Shown here piece by piece: positions 45,550 to 54,724 of a stretch of 64,000 nucleotides of DNA. The notes below the pieces were generated by a model. The model searched no databases and was not told where the DNA came from. It was given only the letters and a program-made list of their open reading frames with translations. The first letter of the stretch is position 1. Each line of letters begins with the position of its first letter. The position numbers were made by a program, and so were the translations under genes. This DNA comes from Aliirhizobium smilacinae (lineage in GTDB: Bacteria > Pseudomonadota > Alphaproteobacteria > Rhizobiales > Rhizobiaceae). The DNA is taken from contig NZ_VDMN01000001.1 in assembly GCF_006335145.1 (NCBI RefSeq), positions 558,001-622,000 on the forward strand. The letters are read 5' to 3'.

Positions 45550-45819
45550 TCAGGCTGCGATCGACGGTTCTTCTTCGTATGTGTTTTGCAAAACCACGAC
45601 GAGCTTCGCGAATTTTTTGCTTGCCTTCGCCAGAACCTTGGCATCGGCGATCGGTAGTTCGATCACATCCGCAAGCGCCCGGACGACCTTTCGAGCCGCC
45701 TTGCGAAGTTCTGGGGGAGCCGCATCACTGCCGCAAATATCCAGTGCCAACGCGTACATGCGTCGGTGGCTGTGAGCCTCTTTAGAAGCCTCGAGCCACA
45801 TGATTCGATCATCGCTCAT
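45550..45819 (-). CDS. Hypothetical protein, 89 aa
   Basis: Soluble, all-helical and basic (EAHSHRRMYALALDICGSDA, ELRKAARKVVRALADVIELP, AKVLAKASKKFAKLVVVL). No recognised family. Ribosome site weak. Reads convincingly as a protein because of amphipathic helices with regular spacing. Lies in the small-gene stress region, with no EcfG-type promoter found. Confidence 0.6.
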   Translation of the reverse strand: MSDDRIMWLEASKEAHSHRRMYALALDICGSDAAPPELRKAARKVVRALADVIELPIADAKVLAKASKKFAKLVVVLQNTYEEEPSIAA

Positions 45820-46039
45820 GGCGCATTAAACGCCATTTCCGCAAAAAGGTGGCAGATATGCGCGTTTTGAAGTCAATATCGCATTAACCAATCGTTTACG
45901 ACGAATTAGCGATTGATAATTCAACCTTCACAGCAATGGCGCCCGCTTGCTTCGGTCGAAAGCTCGTGCCAACGAGCCGTCCTTTTCTCTTTGCCTGACC
46001 CAATCGAGATATGCAGCCGAACAATTTGTTTCCGGCTTT

Positions 46040-46255
46040 TCACGCGTCAGAAATGAACTCTTCAATGAGATCGTCTTGTCCGACGCTCACCATCGAGCGA
46101 CGACAGGAAATATGAATAACGCCAATAAGTTCGTGCGGTAGAACGCGGTAATGAACGTCCTTCGAGATAAAAAACACCTCGTCGTCAGCCATCATCACAG
46201 CCGTTGCCTTGAACGTGCGTTCTTTCCCGCCGTCGATTACTGACACGATATACAT
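46040..46255 (-). CDS. Hypothetical protein, 71 aa
   Basis: Starts MYIVSVIDGGKERTFKATAV and continues as a strand-rich fold (EVFFISKDVHYRVLPHELIG), like a small beta-barrel domain. No signal peptide. Family not recognised. Plausible because of well-formed strands, but promoter and ribosome site are weak. Confidence 0.5.
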   Translation of the reverse strand: MYIVSVIDGGKERTFKATAVMMADDEVFFISKDVHYRVLPHELIGVIHISCRRSMVSVGQDDLIEEFISDA

Positions 46256-46433
46256 AGACGCTAATAAACCGCTGAAATATTATGTATTTATGAGCGTGAT
46301 TCGTTAAAAAGACGCGTTGATCTGCGACAAGTGTCGCCGGAAATCCAGTATATCCAAACCATAAATGCGATATACTATCAGAATATAGATGGGTTCCGTG
46401 GCCGACGGTAGACAGTCAGCGTTGCGCCAGATC

Positions 46434-46458
46434 GGAACCGAACGAAGATGCCTTCGTT
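46434..46458 (+). promoter_or_regulatory. EcfG/RpoE2-type promoter
   Basis: GGAAC (46434-46438), 16 bases, CGTT (46455-46458), a full consensus match. The next ATG (46467) is only 8 nt from the -10, so a transcript starting at the usual distance would be leaderless or nearly so. Confidence 0.7.
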
Positions 46459-46466
46459 AAGTCACC

Positions 46467-46613
46467 ATGACGTACTTAGAGAGACGCCCTATCATCGCGA
46501 CCCTTCTTGTGTCCTTTGCCGTGATTGCTTCTGTATTCGCCGTCGAGAAATGGATGACCGATCGATTTGGTGTTGTGGACACAAAAGGCTTGGTCACCGC
46601 ACCGCCGACCTGA
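46467..46613 (+). CDS. Small single-pass membrane protein, 48 aa
   Basis: MTYLERRPIIATLLVSFAVI begins a basic head and a hydrophobic helix (about residues 9-25), followed by a charged tail (EKWMTDRFGVVDTKGLVTAP). This is the usual shape of a stress-induced small inner-membrane protein. There is no ribosome site, but the EcfG-type promoter just upstream would give a leaderless mRNA, which alphaproteobacteria can translate. No family known. Confidence 0.55.
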   Translation: MTYLERRPIIATLLVSFAVIASVFAVEKWMTDRFGVVDTKGLVTAPPT

Positions 46614-46625
46614 CCAGCCGCCTTG

Positions 46626-46706
46626 ATGGCAGCAAAAAAGTTGCGCCTTGCGATGACAGAAATCCGATTGCTGGTGATCGTCGTCTTGGCTGTCTCCGCT
46701 TTTTAA
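46626..46706 (+). CDS. Possible tiny membrane peptide, 26 aa
   Basis: ATG 46626, same reading phase as the 48-aa gene and 12 bp after its stop: a basic head (MAAKKLRLAMTEIRL) and a hydrophobic run (LVIVVLAVSAF). The frame continues sensibly past its TAA (QTIAYQILWHYAVHPALFEN) to 46877, so this may instead be a decayed longer gene. Very uncertain. Confidence 0.25.
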   Translation: MAAKKLRLAMTEIRLLVIVVLAVSAF

Positions 46707-46958
46707 CAGACGATCGCCTATCAGATACTCTGGCACTACGCGGTGCACCCAGCGTTGTTTGAGAACATCCTCGGCGGCAACCGCCTTTGTCGAAACGGTG
46801 CAGGAGAGCCAAGCGGCCCCTGCCTGGATCTGGCGCAGTATTTTATGGTGTCGGCAGCTTCCCGTGAGCAGTCATGACGAGGCCGCGTGGCTGCCTTCAG
46901 TCCATGCGGCGTCGATCCCGGATAAGGCAGCAGGTGCAGCTCCCTTCGAAGCAGCAGA
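46707..46958. other. Region with possible gene remnant
   Basis: Contains the in-phase continuation described for 46626-46706 and nothing else recognisable. Confidence 0.25.
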
Positions 46959-47474
46959 CTATGCGCTCATGACAGCGGCACGTTTGGGCAGCTTCCAATT
47001 CGGACGCGGGAAATGGCAGGTATAGCCGTTCGGAATGCGTTCGAGATAATCCTGGTGTTCAGGTTCAGCCTCCCAGAACTCTGCGACGGACACGACCTCG
47101 GTCACCACCTTGCCTGGCCAGATCCCGGAGGCATCGACATCGGCGATGGTCTCGTCGGCGGTCTTTTTCTGCTCGTCGGTCGTGTAAAAAATCGCCGAGC
47201 GATAGCTTGAGCCAAGATCATTTCCCTGCCGATCCAAGGTGCTCGGGTCATGGATCTGGAAGAAAAACTCAAGCAGGTCGCGAAAGCTCGTCTTGCTGGG
47301 ATCGAAATTGATTTCAATCGCCTCGGCGTGGCCTTCGTGGTTGCGATAGGTGGCGTTCTGGACGGTACCGCCCGTGTAACCGACACGGGTTGAGACAACA
47401 CCGGGACGTTTCCTGATGAGATCCTGCATCCCCCAAAAGCAGCCACCGGCTAAAACAGCGCGTTCTGTCGTCAT
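46959..47474 (-). CDS. msrA: Peptide methionine (S)-sulfoxide reductase
   Basis: 171 aa from ATG 47474. Catalytic Cys is C12 in the invariant GGCFWG motif; [17 protein letters not shown] and [17 protein letters not shown] are the other family signatures. A further Cys near the C terminus ([11 protein letters not shown]) may be the resolving residue. It repairs oxidised methionine using thioredoxin. The frame is open to 47540, but the family starts at this Met. It fits the surrounding stress genes. Divergent from the PRC-barrel gene. Confidence 0.95.
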   Translation of the reverse strand: MTTERAVLAGGCFWGMQDLIRKRPGVVSTRVGYTGGTVQNATYRNHEGHAEAIEINFDPSKTSFRDLLEFFFQIHDPSTLDRQGNDLGSSYRSAIFYTTDEQKKTADETIADVDASGIWPGKVVTEVVSVAEFWEAEPEHQDYLERIPNGYTCHFPRPNWKLPKRAAVMSA

Positions 47475-47567
47475 GTCAAATCTCCGAGTGAAAACCTTGG
47501 GGTGAATATGGGTTGTGCGGAGTGCGTCTGCCAGTGCCATGCGACCCTTCGAGCGTGCTCAGAGACG

Positions 47568-47593
47568 GGAACCATTTTTCGCGAGCGGCGGTT
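47568..47593 (+). promoter_or_regulatory. EcfG/RpoE2-type promoter
   Basis: GGAAC (47568-47572), 17 bases, GGTT (47590-47593), fitting GGAAC-N19-TT. Start expected near 47600, giving a leader of about 20 nt with GGAG before the ATG at 47620. Confidence 0.6.
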
Positions 47594-47619
47594 ACCTCAC
47601 TGTCAATCAGGAGACCCCA

Positions 47620-47916
47620 ATGAAATTCACAGATCATGCCCGCCTTGCCACCACAGAACTCGTATCGTCCGTACTTGAAGGAGCGCCCGTCTATGGGGCC
47701 GACAACCACAAGGTCGGAAAGGTGGATCATGTCCACGGCGCTGGAGCAAACAGCACGGCGATTATCGACGTTGGCGGTTTCCTCGGGATCGGAGCCAAGC
47801 CGGTGGCAGTGCTCCTGACCGATCTGGATTTCATGCGAGATGAGGACGGTGAAGTCCACGCCGTCACGACCTGGACCAAGGACCAGCTGAAGGACATGCC
47901 CGAACATCTTCATTGA
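47620..47916 (+). CDS. PRC-barrel domain protein, 98 aa
   Basis: ATG 47620 with GGAG 7 nt upstream. VLEGAPVYGADNHKVGKVDH and STAIIDVGGFLGIGAKPVAV are the two halves of a PRC-barrel, a small beta-barrel found in photosynthetic reaction-centre H subunits, RimM, and many rhizobial stress proteins. No signal peptide. EcfG-type promoter upstream and a long stem-loop 19 bp after the stop indicate a monocistronic stress gene. Confidence 0.88.
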   Translation: MKFTDHARLATTELVSSVLEGAPVYGADNHKVGKVDHVHGAGANSTAIIDVGGFLGIGAKPVAVLLTDLDFMRDEDGEVHAVTTWTKDQLKDMPEHLH

Positions 47917-47935
47917 GGTGTGAGCGTTTCCCACC

Positions 47936-47971
47936 TTCGCTTTCATCGGAACTGTCTCCGATGAAAGCGAA
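47936..47971 (+). terminator. Long perfect stem-loop
   Basis: TTCGCTTTCATCGGA (47936-47950) / TCCGATGAAAGCGAA (47957-47971), 6-nt loop, 19 bp after the PRC-barrel stop. No T-run follows, so it may act as a 3' stabiliser. Confidence 0.55.
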
Positions 47972-48152
47972 CCCGTAGGACACAAGGGGGCCGGAATTGC
48001 CTGACCGGTTATACGGTGCGCCTGCCCGACCTCAGCCCTCCGGCCCAGGTTTAAGCGAATTTGGCATCTATCCACAAAAGGGCTGCATGGCAGCCCTTTG
48101 GTCATCGGGGAAAGCCGGTCGACAACAAGAGACCGTCTGCTCTTGCTGCGGT

Positions 48153-49811
48153 TTAACCAAAAAGCGCTAGGCTGCTTTTTATTGTCACCCACACGCCCCA
48201 CAGCAACGGGATGCCGACGGCGGCCCAGGCGAGCGCGGCCTTCAGGTCGAAACCGCCGGTGCCGATCCCGAACGAGCCGGTTGTACCTGCGGAGGCGGCT
48301 GCGGTTTTCGCCTGCAGCGACGCAACTTCCTCATCTGACATGAACCATTTATCCGATAGCGGGCGCACCAGTGCGTTGGCGATGAGGCCAAGCGCCAGCA
48401 TGGCGGCGAGGATATACATGGTGCCGGTGTAAAGTGCCGGACCTGGCGCCACACCGGCATTGATCTGGGCCTCGCGGATATAGTTGACGACGACCGGGCC
48501 GAGTATGCCCGCTGTTGCCCAGGCTGTCAGAAGGCGACCATGAATGGCACCGACGAACTGGGTGCCGAAGATATCGGCCAGATAGGCCGGAATTGTCGCA
48601 AACCCACCGCCATACATGGACAGGATGATGCCGAACGCCAGAACGAACAGTGCCTTGTTGCCCATGTCGGCGAGTGTTGGGGCGAGTGCATAAAGGACGA
48701 TGCCCAGGATGAAGAAGGTGTAGTAGGTGTTCTTGCGACCGAGCTTGTCGGAGAACGACGCCCAGAAAAAGCGGCCGCCGATATTAAAAAGGGACAAAAG
48801 CCCGGTAAAGCCGGCTGCGATTGCGGCAATCTGCGCTTTCTGGCCGCCGTCCAGTTGCGAAAATGTCAGATCGGGCAGGCCGACAAGCGCGCCGGCAAAG
48901 ATTTCCTGCAGCATTGGCGATGCCATGCCGATCACGCCGATGCCGGCTGAAACGTTCAGGCAGAGAACCGCCCAGATCAGCCAGAACTGTGGCGTCCTGT
49001 GCGCGTCGCGCAAATGCACGTGCTTGTGGGTAATCATGGCTTTGCCGTTTTCGGTCGCAGGCGCCCAACCCTGCGGACGCCAGCCGGCTGGCGGGATCCG
49101 GTAACCGAACGCGCCGGCTGTCATGAAGCAGAAATAGATGATGGCCATGCAGACAAACGTCTGCCACACGCCGACCGATATGTCGGTTTTGAAATAGTTC
49201 ATCAGCAGGTTGGCAAGTGGAGCGCCGATCATCGCGCCACCGCCGAACCCCATGATGGCCATCCCGGTCGCCATGCCGCGACGGTCCGGAAACCACTTGA
49301 TCAGCGTCGAGACCGGCGAAATATAGCCAAGGCCCAGACCCACACCGCCGATCACGCCGGCGCCAAGCCACATGAGCCACAACTGGTGGGTCATGACGCC
49401 GAGGGCTGCGACCAGAATACCACCGCACCAGCACAATGCCGAGACGAAGCCAGCCTTTCGAGGTCCGACCTTTTCCAGCCATCCGCCCCACAGAGCGGCA
49501 GAGCAGCCTAAAAGGACGAAGAAGAGCGTGTAGATCCAGCCGAGATCGGCGACGCGCCAATTGCAGTTTGATGTAAACAAGGCGGTGACAAGCGACATGC
49601 TGGCACAGGACGGATCAGGTGTTGCTGATATTGCCTTGGTCAGCGGCAGCCAGAAGACGCTAAAGCCGTAAGCCATGCCGATACACAGGTGAATGGCAAG
49701 TGCTGCCGGCGGTACAAGCCACCGGTTAAAACCTGGCTTGGCGATAATATGTTCTTTGTCCAGAAAACCGGAGGCGGTCACGCCCGGTTCTGTTGCTTTT
49801 GTAAATGCCAT
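48153..49811 (-). CDS. OFA-family MFS transporter (oxalate/formate antiporter type)
   Basis: About 552 aa from ATG 49811; the frame is open to 50009 without family sequence. Twelve membrane helices, with AIHLCIGMAYGFSVFWLPLT at the first helix and SPVSTLIKWFPDRRGMATGM in the middle, the OFA subfamily signature; GGRFFWASFSDKLGRKNTYY is the second-half MFS motif. A long insertion between helices 1-2 (ISATPDPSCASMSLVTALFT) is typical of the alphaproteobacterial branch, which moves carboxylates. Substrate cannot be fixed. No oxalate-degrading gene is adjacent. Confidence 0.88.
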   Translation of the reverse strand: MAFTKATEPGVTASGFLDKEHIIAKPGFNRWLVPPAALAIHLCIGMAYGFSVFWLPLTKAISATPDPSCASMSLVTALFTSNCNWRVADLGWIYTLFFVLLGCSAALWGGWLEKVGPRKAGFVSALCWCGGILVAALGVMTHQLWLMWLGAGVIGGVGLGLGYISPVSTLIKWFPDRRGMATGMAIMGFGGGAMIGAPLANLLMNYFKTDISVGVWQTFVCMAIIYFCFMTAGAFGYRIPPAGWRPQGWAPATENGKAMITHKHVHLRDAHRTPQFWLIWAVLCLNVSAGIGVIGMASPMLQEIFAGALVGLPDLTFSQLDGGQKAQIAAIAAGFTGLLSLFNIGGRFFWASFSDKLGRKNTYYTFFILGIVLYALAPTLADMGNKALFVLAFGIILSMYGGGFATIPAYLADIFGTQFVGAIHGRLLTAWATAGILGPVVVNYIREAQINAGVAPGPALYTGTMYILAAMLALGLIANALVRPLSDKWFMSDEEVASLQAKTAAASAGTTGSFGIGTGGFDLKAALAWAAVGIPLLWGVWVTIKSSLALFG

Positions 49812-50386
49812 ATTGGAAGTCCTCTCCCTCGGTGATGACCTGACGGCAATGCCTGGCGCAGCCTCCAGGCTGTCAGCACCTGGATTTAGCCGGATGGACC
49901 GCGTCCCCCTCCTCCCCAACCTTCCCCCACCCCTCACCGAGGCACTGCCCGGCTTGGTGTGAGCGCAGGTGTTTTGTCGACACCACGAAGTGGGAAAAAA
50001 GCCCGGCAACCTTCAGGGTGTCTGCACACGTGTCGAACGATCTCGGCTTTTGCGTGGGCTTGAGACGTCGCCGATTTATTCCCGGTTTCCTGCGGATTAT
50101 CAAGGGTGCGGCGTTTTATCCGGTTGCATTTGCTCTTGCGGACCCAATGGGACACCGCTCTGTGCAGGCAGGCATCATCACGGCGATTGCAGCCGATCGC
50201 ACAAAGGCCTTGCCGGGATCAGTACCTATATTGAGAAATAACCCGCTTCGGACCCACAGGAAATCCGGGGCAAATCACAAACATATCTAACTTATCTATT
50301 TTAGAATTAACTATTATCTTATGTATATTTGACAATCTCACATATTTCTACTTCGATGCAGTGCGAAATAGCGACGTACTGGAACC
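49812..50386. other. Intergenic region without a supported gene
   Basis: C-rich leader of the OFA transporter on the left and an AT-rich stretch at 50270-50380 with TTGACA at 50328-50333 that may be the promoter of the gene at 50387. No credible frame. Confidence 0.4.
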
Positions 50387-50914
50387 ATGATGACACTTAA
50401 ACCCGGAGCAAGCAGGCACGATTTACACCCCGGCCTTACTGACATTGGCACCTCGTCTGGCGATCGAGTGATTGACAGGCGAGAGGGTACAATCACCTCG
50501 CCTTTCGGCACGCTTCACACGGCCGACACGACGTCGAGCGTCGTCAAACTGGTTGACGGTGACTATGTCATCGAGTTTTCAGCGCATGGTTTTGCCAGCA
50601 ACTGGTCGTCCGCCTATAGCCGCCTTTTTTCCTACACGAGAGCCGGCGAATATCTCGGGGTTCTTGTGATGGACTATGCCGACAATTTGGATGCAGGCTG
50701 CATTGCTGCAGACAGCAAAACCTGTTTCAGGGTCACGGACGCGGGTGACAGGATTTTTGTCTGGGATTCAGGTGCAACGGCACAAGGCGGGACAGTGTCC
50801 TATTCGGCCAGGCTGAGCCGTGTTGACCTCTCGGTTGGTGTGGATGGTCATCAAAGCAATCATCTGGTTTTTCTAAAGGCGATCGGGCCATTTCGATTGC
50901 GGCGAGCCACCTGA
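50387..50914 (+). CDS. Hypothetical protein, paralogue of the exported protein at 63172
   Basis: 175 aa, no signal peptide and no membrane segment. The middle (DGDYVIEFSAHGF, then LVMDYADNLDAG, DAGDRIFVWDSGA, GGTVSYSARLS) has the same order of motifs as the exported PEP-CTERM-like protein at 63172 (GTYVIDFIVNG, NGDEKFFLWESS, QASYSTTIS). It lacks that protein's N-terminal signal and C-terminal anchor. It may be a cytoplasmic paralogue or a copy that lost its ends. Function unknown. Confidence 0.65.
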   Translation: MMTLKPGASRHDLHPGLTDIGTSSGDRVIDRREGTITSPFGTLHTADTTSSVVKLVDGDYVIEFSAHGFASNWSSAYSRLFSYTRAGEYLGVLVMDYADNLDAGCIAADSKTCFRVTDAGDRIFVWDSGATAQGGTVSYSARLSRVDLSVGVDGHQSNHLVFLKAIGPFRLRRAT

Positions 50915-51303
50915 TTAGGTGGCGTTCCAGCCTTGAAGTTTTCGGTTAAGGGCAGCGGTTTGGTTGCTGACATCGAGACCTCAAAACTGAAAGAACAGTC
51001 GTCTTGCAGTGACACTCTCCACATTTCGTCGACATGCCCGGCAATCAGAATTTTCGACATCGAACCACACGCAACCGCGTCGTTGACGGCAATCAAAACG
51101 CTTTCTGCCGGTCGGCGCTTCCACCTCGGGTGAGACGTATTCGGGTATCTCTCGGGAATTGATTGCTGTACCAGAGCGGTTTCTCAAACGCATAGACAAC
51201 GCTCACCAAGACTGCCCGCCCTTCGACGTCTCTTGTCCCTGCATTGTTAATATGATAGCGAAAGTCATCTTAAATACAGAGCTGCCTACGATCGAGTTTC
51301 TAG
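50915..51303. other. Intergenic region without a supported gene
   Basis: Open frames on both strands, none convincing. Contains the probable promoter of the AraC gene at its right end. Confidence 0.4.
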
Positions 51304-52197
51304 GTGACCTATCTCTTTGCAATGACTGCTGCGACTGATGGTATTGAGGCTACCGCTCCTGCCAAGTGGCGATCCCTGAATGGCGCCATGGGAGTATTCT
51401 GGGAAGCCCGTTGCATGGCCGGAGCCAGGGGATATTACGTCTCATCCGACCCGCGGATGATGATTTTCTTCAACGACATATCCGCCCAATTCCAGATGAC
51501 AAATCTTGGCGAGGGTTCTAAATACGATCTTCGCTCAATGAGCCGCGCGATTTACGTGCCCGCTGGCACGCCGATGTGGACATATGCGAGTGCGGACCAT
51601 CGCTTCTCTCATCTGGACGTTCATATTCATCGCGAACGACTGCTTAAAATCATCGCCCCCGCAATCGGGACGTCGACTGCGAGACGTGCGCTTGAGCGAC
51701 CGGTCGAAACGCACGATGTCGGTGCGATCGAGGCGCTTGCAGCCCTCCTGGTCGACGAGATCGCTCACCCGACAAAGCATCCGATTTACGCCGAGAGCCT
51801 TATAGACAGTCTCGTCACAGCCTTTCTGGACATCCCAGCGGCGCAAGAGCGCGATTGGAAACGCAAGCTTTCTCAGACCGAAGTAAGCAAGCTTCTGGCA
51901 CATCCGATAGAAGACGGCGAGCTACGGCTGACTGTCGCAGAAATGGCTGCGACAGTTGGTCTGTCGGAACGGCAGTTCAACTCCGCTTTCAAGAACACCA
52001 CGGGTCAGACGCCGCTGCAATGGCAGCTGGGCCGTCGCGTCGACCTGGCTCAACAGATTATGCTGGAAAGCGACACGACAATGACTGACATTGCGGCCAA
52101 GCTCGGTTTTACCGATCAAGCCCATCTGACCAACGTGTTCCGGCGTATCGTCGGCGACACGCCGGCCGCATGGCGACGCATGCACAAGACACGGTGA
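51304..52197 (+). CDS. AraC-family transcriptional regulator
   Basis: 297 aa (GTG start at 51304; ATG 51322 is the alternative). The C-terminal 100 residues hold two helix-turn-helix units: LRLTVAEMAATVGLSERQFNSAFK and TTMTDIAAKLGFTDQAHLTN followed by FRRIVGDTPAAWRR. The N-terminal part is a cupin-like ligand domain. It converges on the TonB siderophore receptor gene with a shared hairpin between stops, a placement typical of AraC proteins that activate siderophore uptake when the ligand is present. Confidence 0.9.
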   Translation: MTYLFAMTAATDGIEATAPAKWRSLNGAMGVFWEARCMAGARGYYVSSDPRMMIFFNDISAQFQMTNLGEGSKYDLRSMSRAIYVPAGTPMWTYASADHRFSHLDVHIHRERLLKIIAPAIGTSTARRALERPVETHDVGAIEALAALLVDEIAHPTKHPIYAESLIDSLVTAFLDIPAAQERDWKRKLSQTEVSKLLAHPIEDGELRLTVAEMAATVGLSERQFNSAFKNTTGQTPLQWQLGRRVDLAQQIMLESDTTMTDIAAKLGFTDQAHLTNVFRRIVGDTPAAWRRMHKTR

Positions 52198-52257
52198 CGG
52201 CTTTACCTAACCCGCTGCGATGGTGACGACCGGGCGTCGAGGATTGCTCGTATGCCT

Positions 52258-52291
52258 ATCAGCCCCGTCCAGACATCTGGACGGGGCTGAT
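52258..52291. terminator. Bidirectional terminator hairpin
   Basis: Perfect 16-bp stem (52258-52273 with 52276-52291; arm ATCAGCCCCGTCCAGA) and a 2-nt formal loop, between the convergent AraC and TonB receptor stops. Confidence 0.7.
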
Positions 52292-52294
52292 TTA

Positions 52295-54409
52295 TTACCA
52301 GCTCTGGCGTAGCGTCGCCATCACTGTCCGGCCGGCATTGTAGAATTTGGTGCCGTTTGCGTCGTCGCGCTGGGCGATATGCTTCTCGTCGAACAGGTTG
52401 CTGATGTTGAGCTGGAAGGCTGTATTTTCTCGTATGTTGTAGGTGAAAGCGGCGTCGAACAGGATAGCTTCTTCACCGTATGCGGTATTTTGGATGTTGG
52501 TGAAATACTCGCCCATATATCTGGCGCCTAGACCAAATGTCATATCGCCGCGTTTGCCATTGCCTTCGAGGGTGTAAGTGCCCCAGACGGATGCCATATG
52601 CTTTGGAACACGCATCAGGCGGTGGCCATCATAGTCTCCGCCCGGTTCGTCGATCTTGGAATTGATATAGGTATAGGCGGCGATCAGGTCGATATTGTCG
52701 GTCACCTCTGCCTTGGCTTCAAGTTCGATGCCGCGATTGCGCACCTTGTCTACGGTTGCAGGGATATAGATGACGCCGTCGTCGACGGTGATATTTCCCT
52801 TGGTCAGATCGAAGAATGACGCCGTGAACAATGCAGGGAATGCATCGGGCTTGTATTTGAAACCGATTTCGTACTGCTTGCCAGTGGTCGGTTCGGCTCC
52901 GGTTGCCGGTGGAGCGACCGATTCACCATAGCTTGCGAAGGCCGCGAATTCAGGCGTGATCTTGTAGCTTACACCAATGCGCTTGGTGAACTCGCTGTAA
53001 CTGTCTGCCACGGTTGTGCCGAATGAGGTTTCACTCAGGTCCAGCCAGTCATTACGCAGGCCGAGGCTGACGGTGAGCCTGTCGGCGAATGTCAATTCCT
53101 CCTGCAGGTACAAAGCCTTTGTCTTCTGATCGTTACTCGTCAGATAGATCGGCGTTCCTGCGGCCGGTCCGCCGGAAAACACCGGGTTCAGCCAATTGAT
53201 CGGACCAGCGGATGTGTATAGCCAATTATCGTCCGAGCTATATTTATTGTATTCGGCGCCGACCAGAGTGCGGCTATCGGCATTGTCGAAATTGGCCTCG
53301 TAGGTAAAATTGGCGTCGATGATGAACTGATCGAAGGACCTGTCGCTGCCGTAGAAATACCGTGTCGCCTCCTGGGTCGCATTATTGGTTGTTTCCAGAT
53401 AGGCGCTGGCGGCATTCACGACCGAATTGCTATAACGAGCCTTGGACCCGAAACTCAGCCCGTTGCCAAAGTCGTGGTCGAGCATCAGGCTGTAGCTGTT
53501 GCGGTTGACGTCGTTGAAATAATAGTCCGGCTCGCCAAAAAATGCGGAGCGGTCAAAATCGCCTTCAAGCGGGTATCCGCCGCTACCCGGTACACCCTTC
53601 TTGTCCAGGTGATCAAAAACGAACGTCATCGTGGTTGCGTCGGTGGGACGCCACGTCAGGCCGCCCATGATGAAGTTTTCGTCATCCTGCGAATAGTCGT
53701 ATTCGGCATTGGCCCTCTGAAGCTTGCCTGTCAGGCGATAGGAGAGCGTATCGTCCTTAGTGATGTTGTCACCAAAATCGAAACCGACTTCTTTGTGGGC
53801 GTAGGAGCCAGCGGTGGTATAGACTTCGCCGAAACGCTCGTTTTTCGGTATCTTGGTGACGTAATTGATCGAGCCGCCCGGTTCGGCAACGCCGAAACCT
53901 GCCGAGCTCACACCCTTTAAGACTTCAAGGCGTTCGAAAGCGTATGGCTCCTCCTTGATGCCGGCAAAAGTCCTGCCGATGCCAAGGCCGTCCCGATAAG
54001 TGTAAGGCGTAAAACCACGGATATCGACATAATCGAAGCGGTCATCAGCGCCATAAAAATCCGTGATCACCCCGGCCGTGTACTGGACGACTTGTTCGAC
54101 GCTGGTTGCGCCGCGTTCCTGAATTTCTTTGGCGGTAACGACGGATACGGACGCGGGCGTGGTCAGCACTTCGCTGGGAAGCTTTCCGGCACCGGTGGTC
54201 TGATTGGCCACGATCGATTTAGAATCGTCATCGCGGCCATTTCCCGTCAGCGTTATTGTTTGGAGAACCGTGGATTCGTCAGAATTTGCCTCCTGGGCAA
54301 GGGCCAGCACCGGCGCAAGCGCAATCACCGCGGTGCAGCTCAGGAGAGCGGCTTTTGCTCGACGTGAGAAGGATTTCCACCTGATACGATCGATCTTACG
54401 AGTTGGCAT
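52295..54409 (-). CDS. TonB-dependent siderophore receptor
   Basis: 704 aa. A signal peptide (ALLSCTAVIALAPVLALA) is followed by a plug domain (about 60-200, with VEQVVQYTAGVITDFYG, DIRGFTPYTYRDGL, RLEVLKGVSSAGFGVAEPGG) and a beta-barrel ending in the outer-membrane C-terminal aromatic W. The plug pattern is of the ferrichrome/hydroxamate (FhuA/FoxA) branch. It imports a ferric siderophore with TonB-ExbBD energy. No periplasmic or ABC transporter genes are adjacent, so transport into the cytoplasm relies on genes elsewhere. An AraC regulator converges on it. I did not find a clear Fur, Irr or RirA site upstream. Confidence 0.93.
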   Translation of the reverse strand: MPTRKIDRIRWKSFSRRAKAALLSCTAVIALAPVLALAQEANSDESTVLQTITLTGNGRDDDSKSIVANQTTGAGKLPSEVLTTPASVSVVTAKEIQERGATSVEQVVQYTAGVITDFYGADDRFDYVDIRGFTPYTYRDGLGIGRTFAGIKEEPYAFERLEVLKGVSSAGFGVAEPGGSINYVTKIPKNERFGEVYTTAGSYAHKEVGFDFGDNITKDDTLSYRLTGKLQRANAEYDYSQDDENFIMGGLTWRPTDATTMTFVFDHLDKKGVPGSGGYPLEGDFDRSAFFGEPDYYFNDVNRNSYSLMLDHDFGNGLSFGSKARYSNSVVNAASAYLETTNNATQEATRYFYGSDRSFDQFIIDANFTYEANFDNADSRTLVGAEYNKYSSDDNWLYTSAGPINWLNPVFSGGPAAGTPIYLTSNDQKTKALYLQEELTFADRLTVSLGLRNDWLDLSETSFGTTVADSYSEFTKRIGVSYKITPEFAAFASYGESVAPPATGAEPTTGKQYEIGFKYKPDAFPALFTASFFDLTKGNITVDDGVIYIPATVDKVRNRGIELEAKAEVTDNIDLIAAYTYINSKIDEPGGDYDGHRLMRVPKHMASVWGTYTLEGNGKRGDMTFGLGARYMGEYFTNIQNTAYGEEAILFDAAFTYNIRENTAFQLNISNLFDEKHIAQRDDANGTKFYNAGRTVMATLRQSW

Positions 54410-54724
54410 TTTCCAGGTTCCACAAAGTTAAAAATATCGCGGGATAGCCGCTAGAATGGGAGCATCGATTTGTCAGGGCCTCGCATGAGACCGGTGCAAG
54501 CGCATCCGTTCCAGGAATGGAGCGCGCCGGTAACGTCGAGTTGATAGCCCGCGATTTCGATAACCTGAGGGGTGATATCAAGTATTGTAATTTTTGGCTG
54601 ATTTGTAAAAAGCAGAGATGCGGGGCTCGAAATTTCTCCACCGCGGAATGCTTTCGCTGGTGGTGTTGCCAATCTGCAAAGACCCCGCGCCCGAAATCAG
54701 GGCGGTGGGGTGCCCGCCGCCAGC
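54410..54724. other. Intergenic region, foreign-DNA boundary
   Basis: Leader of the TonB receptor on the left. On the right is the start of the phage-like block. No credible gene. Confidence 0.4.
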
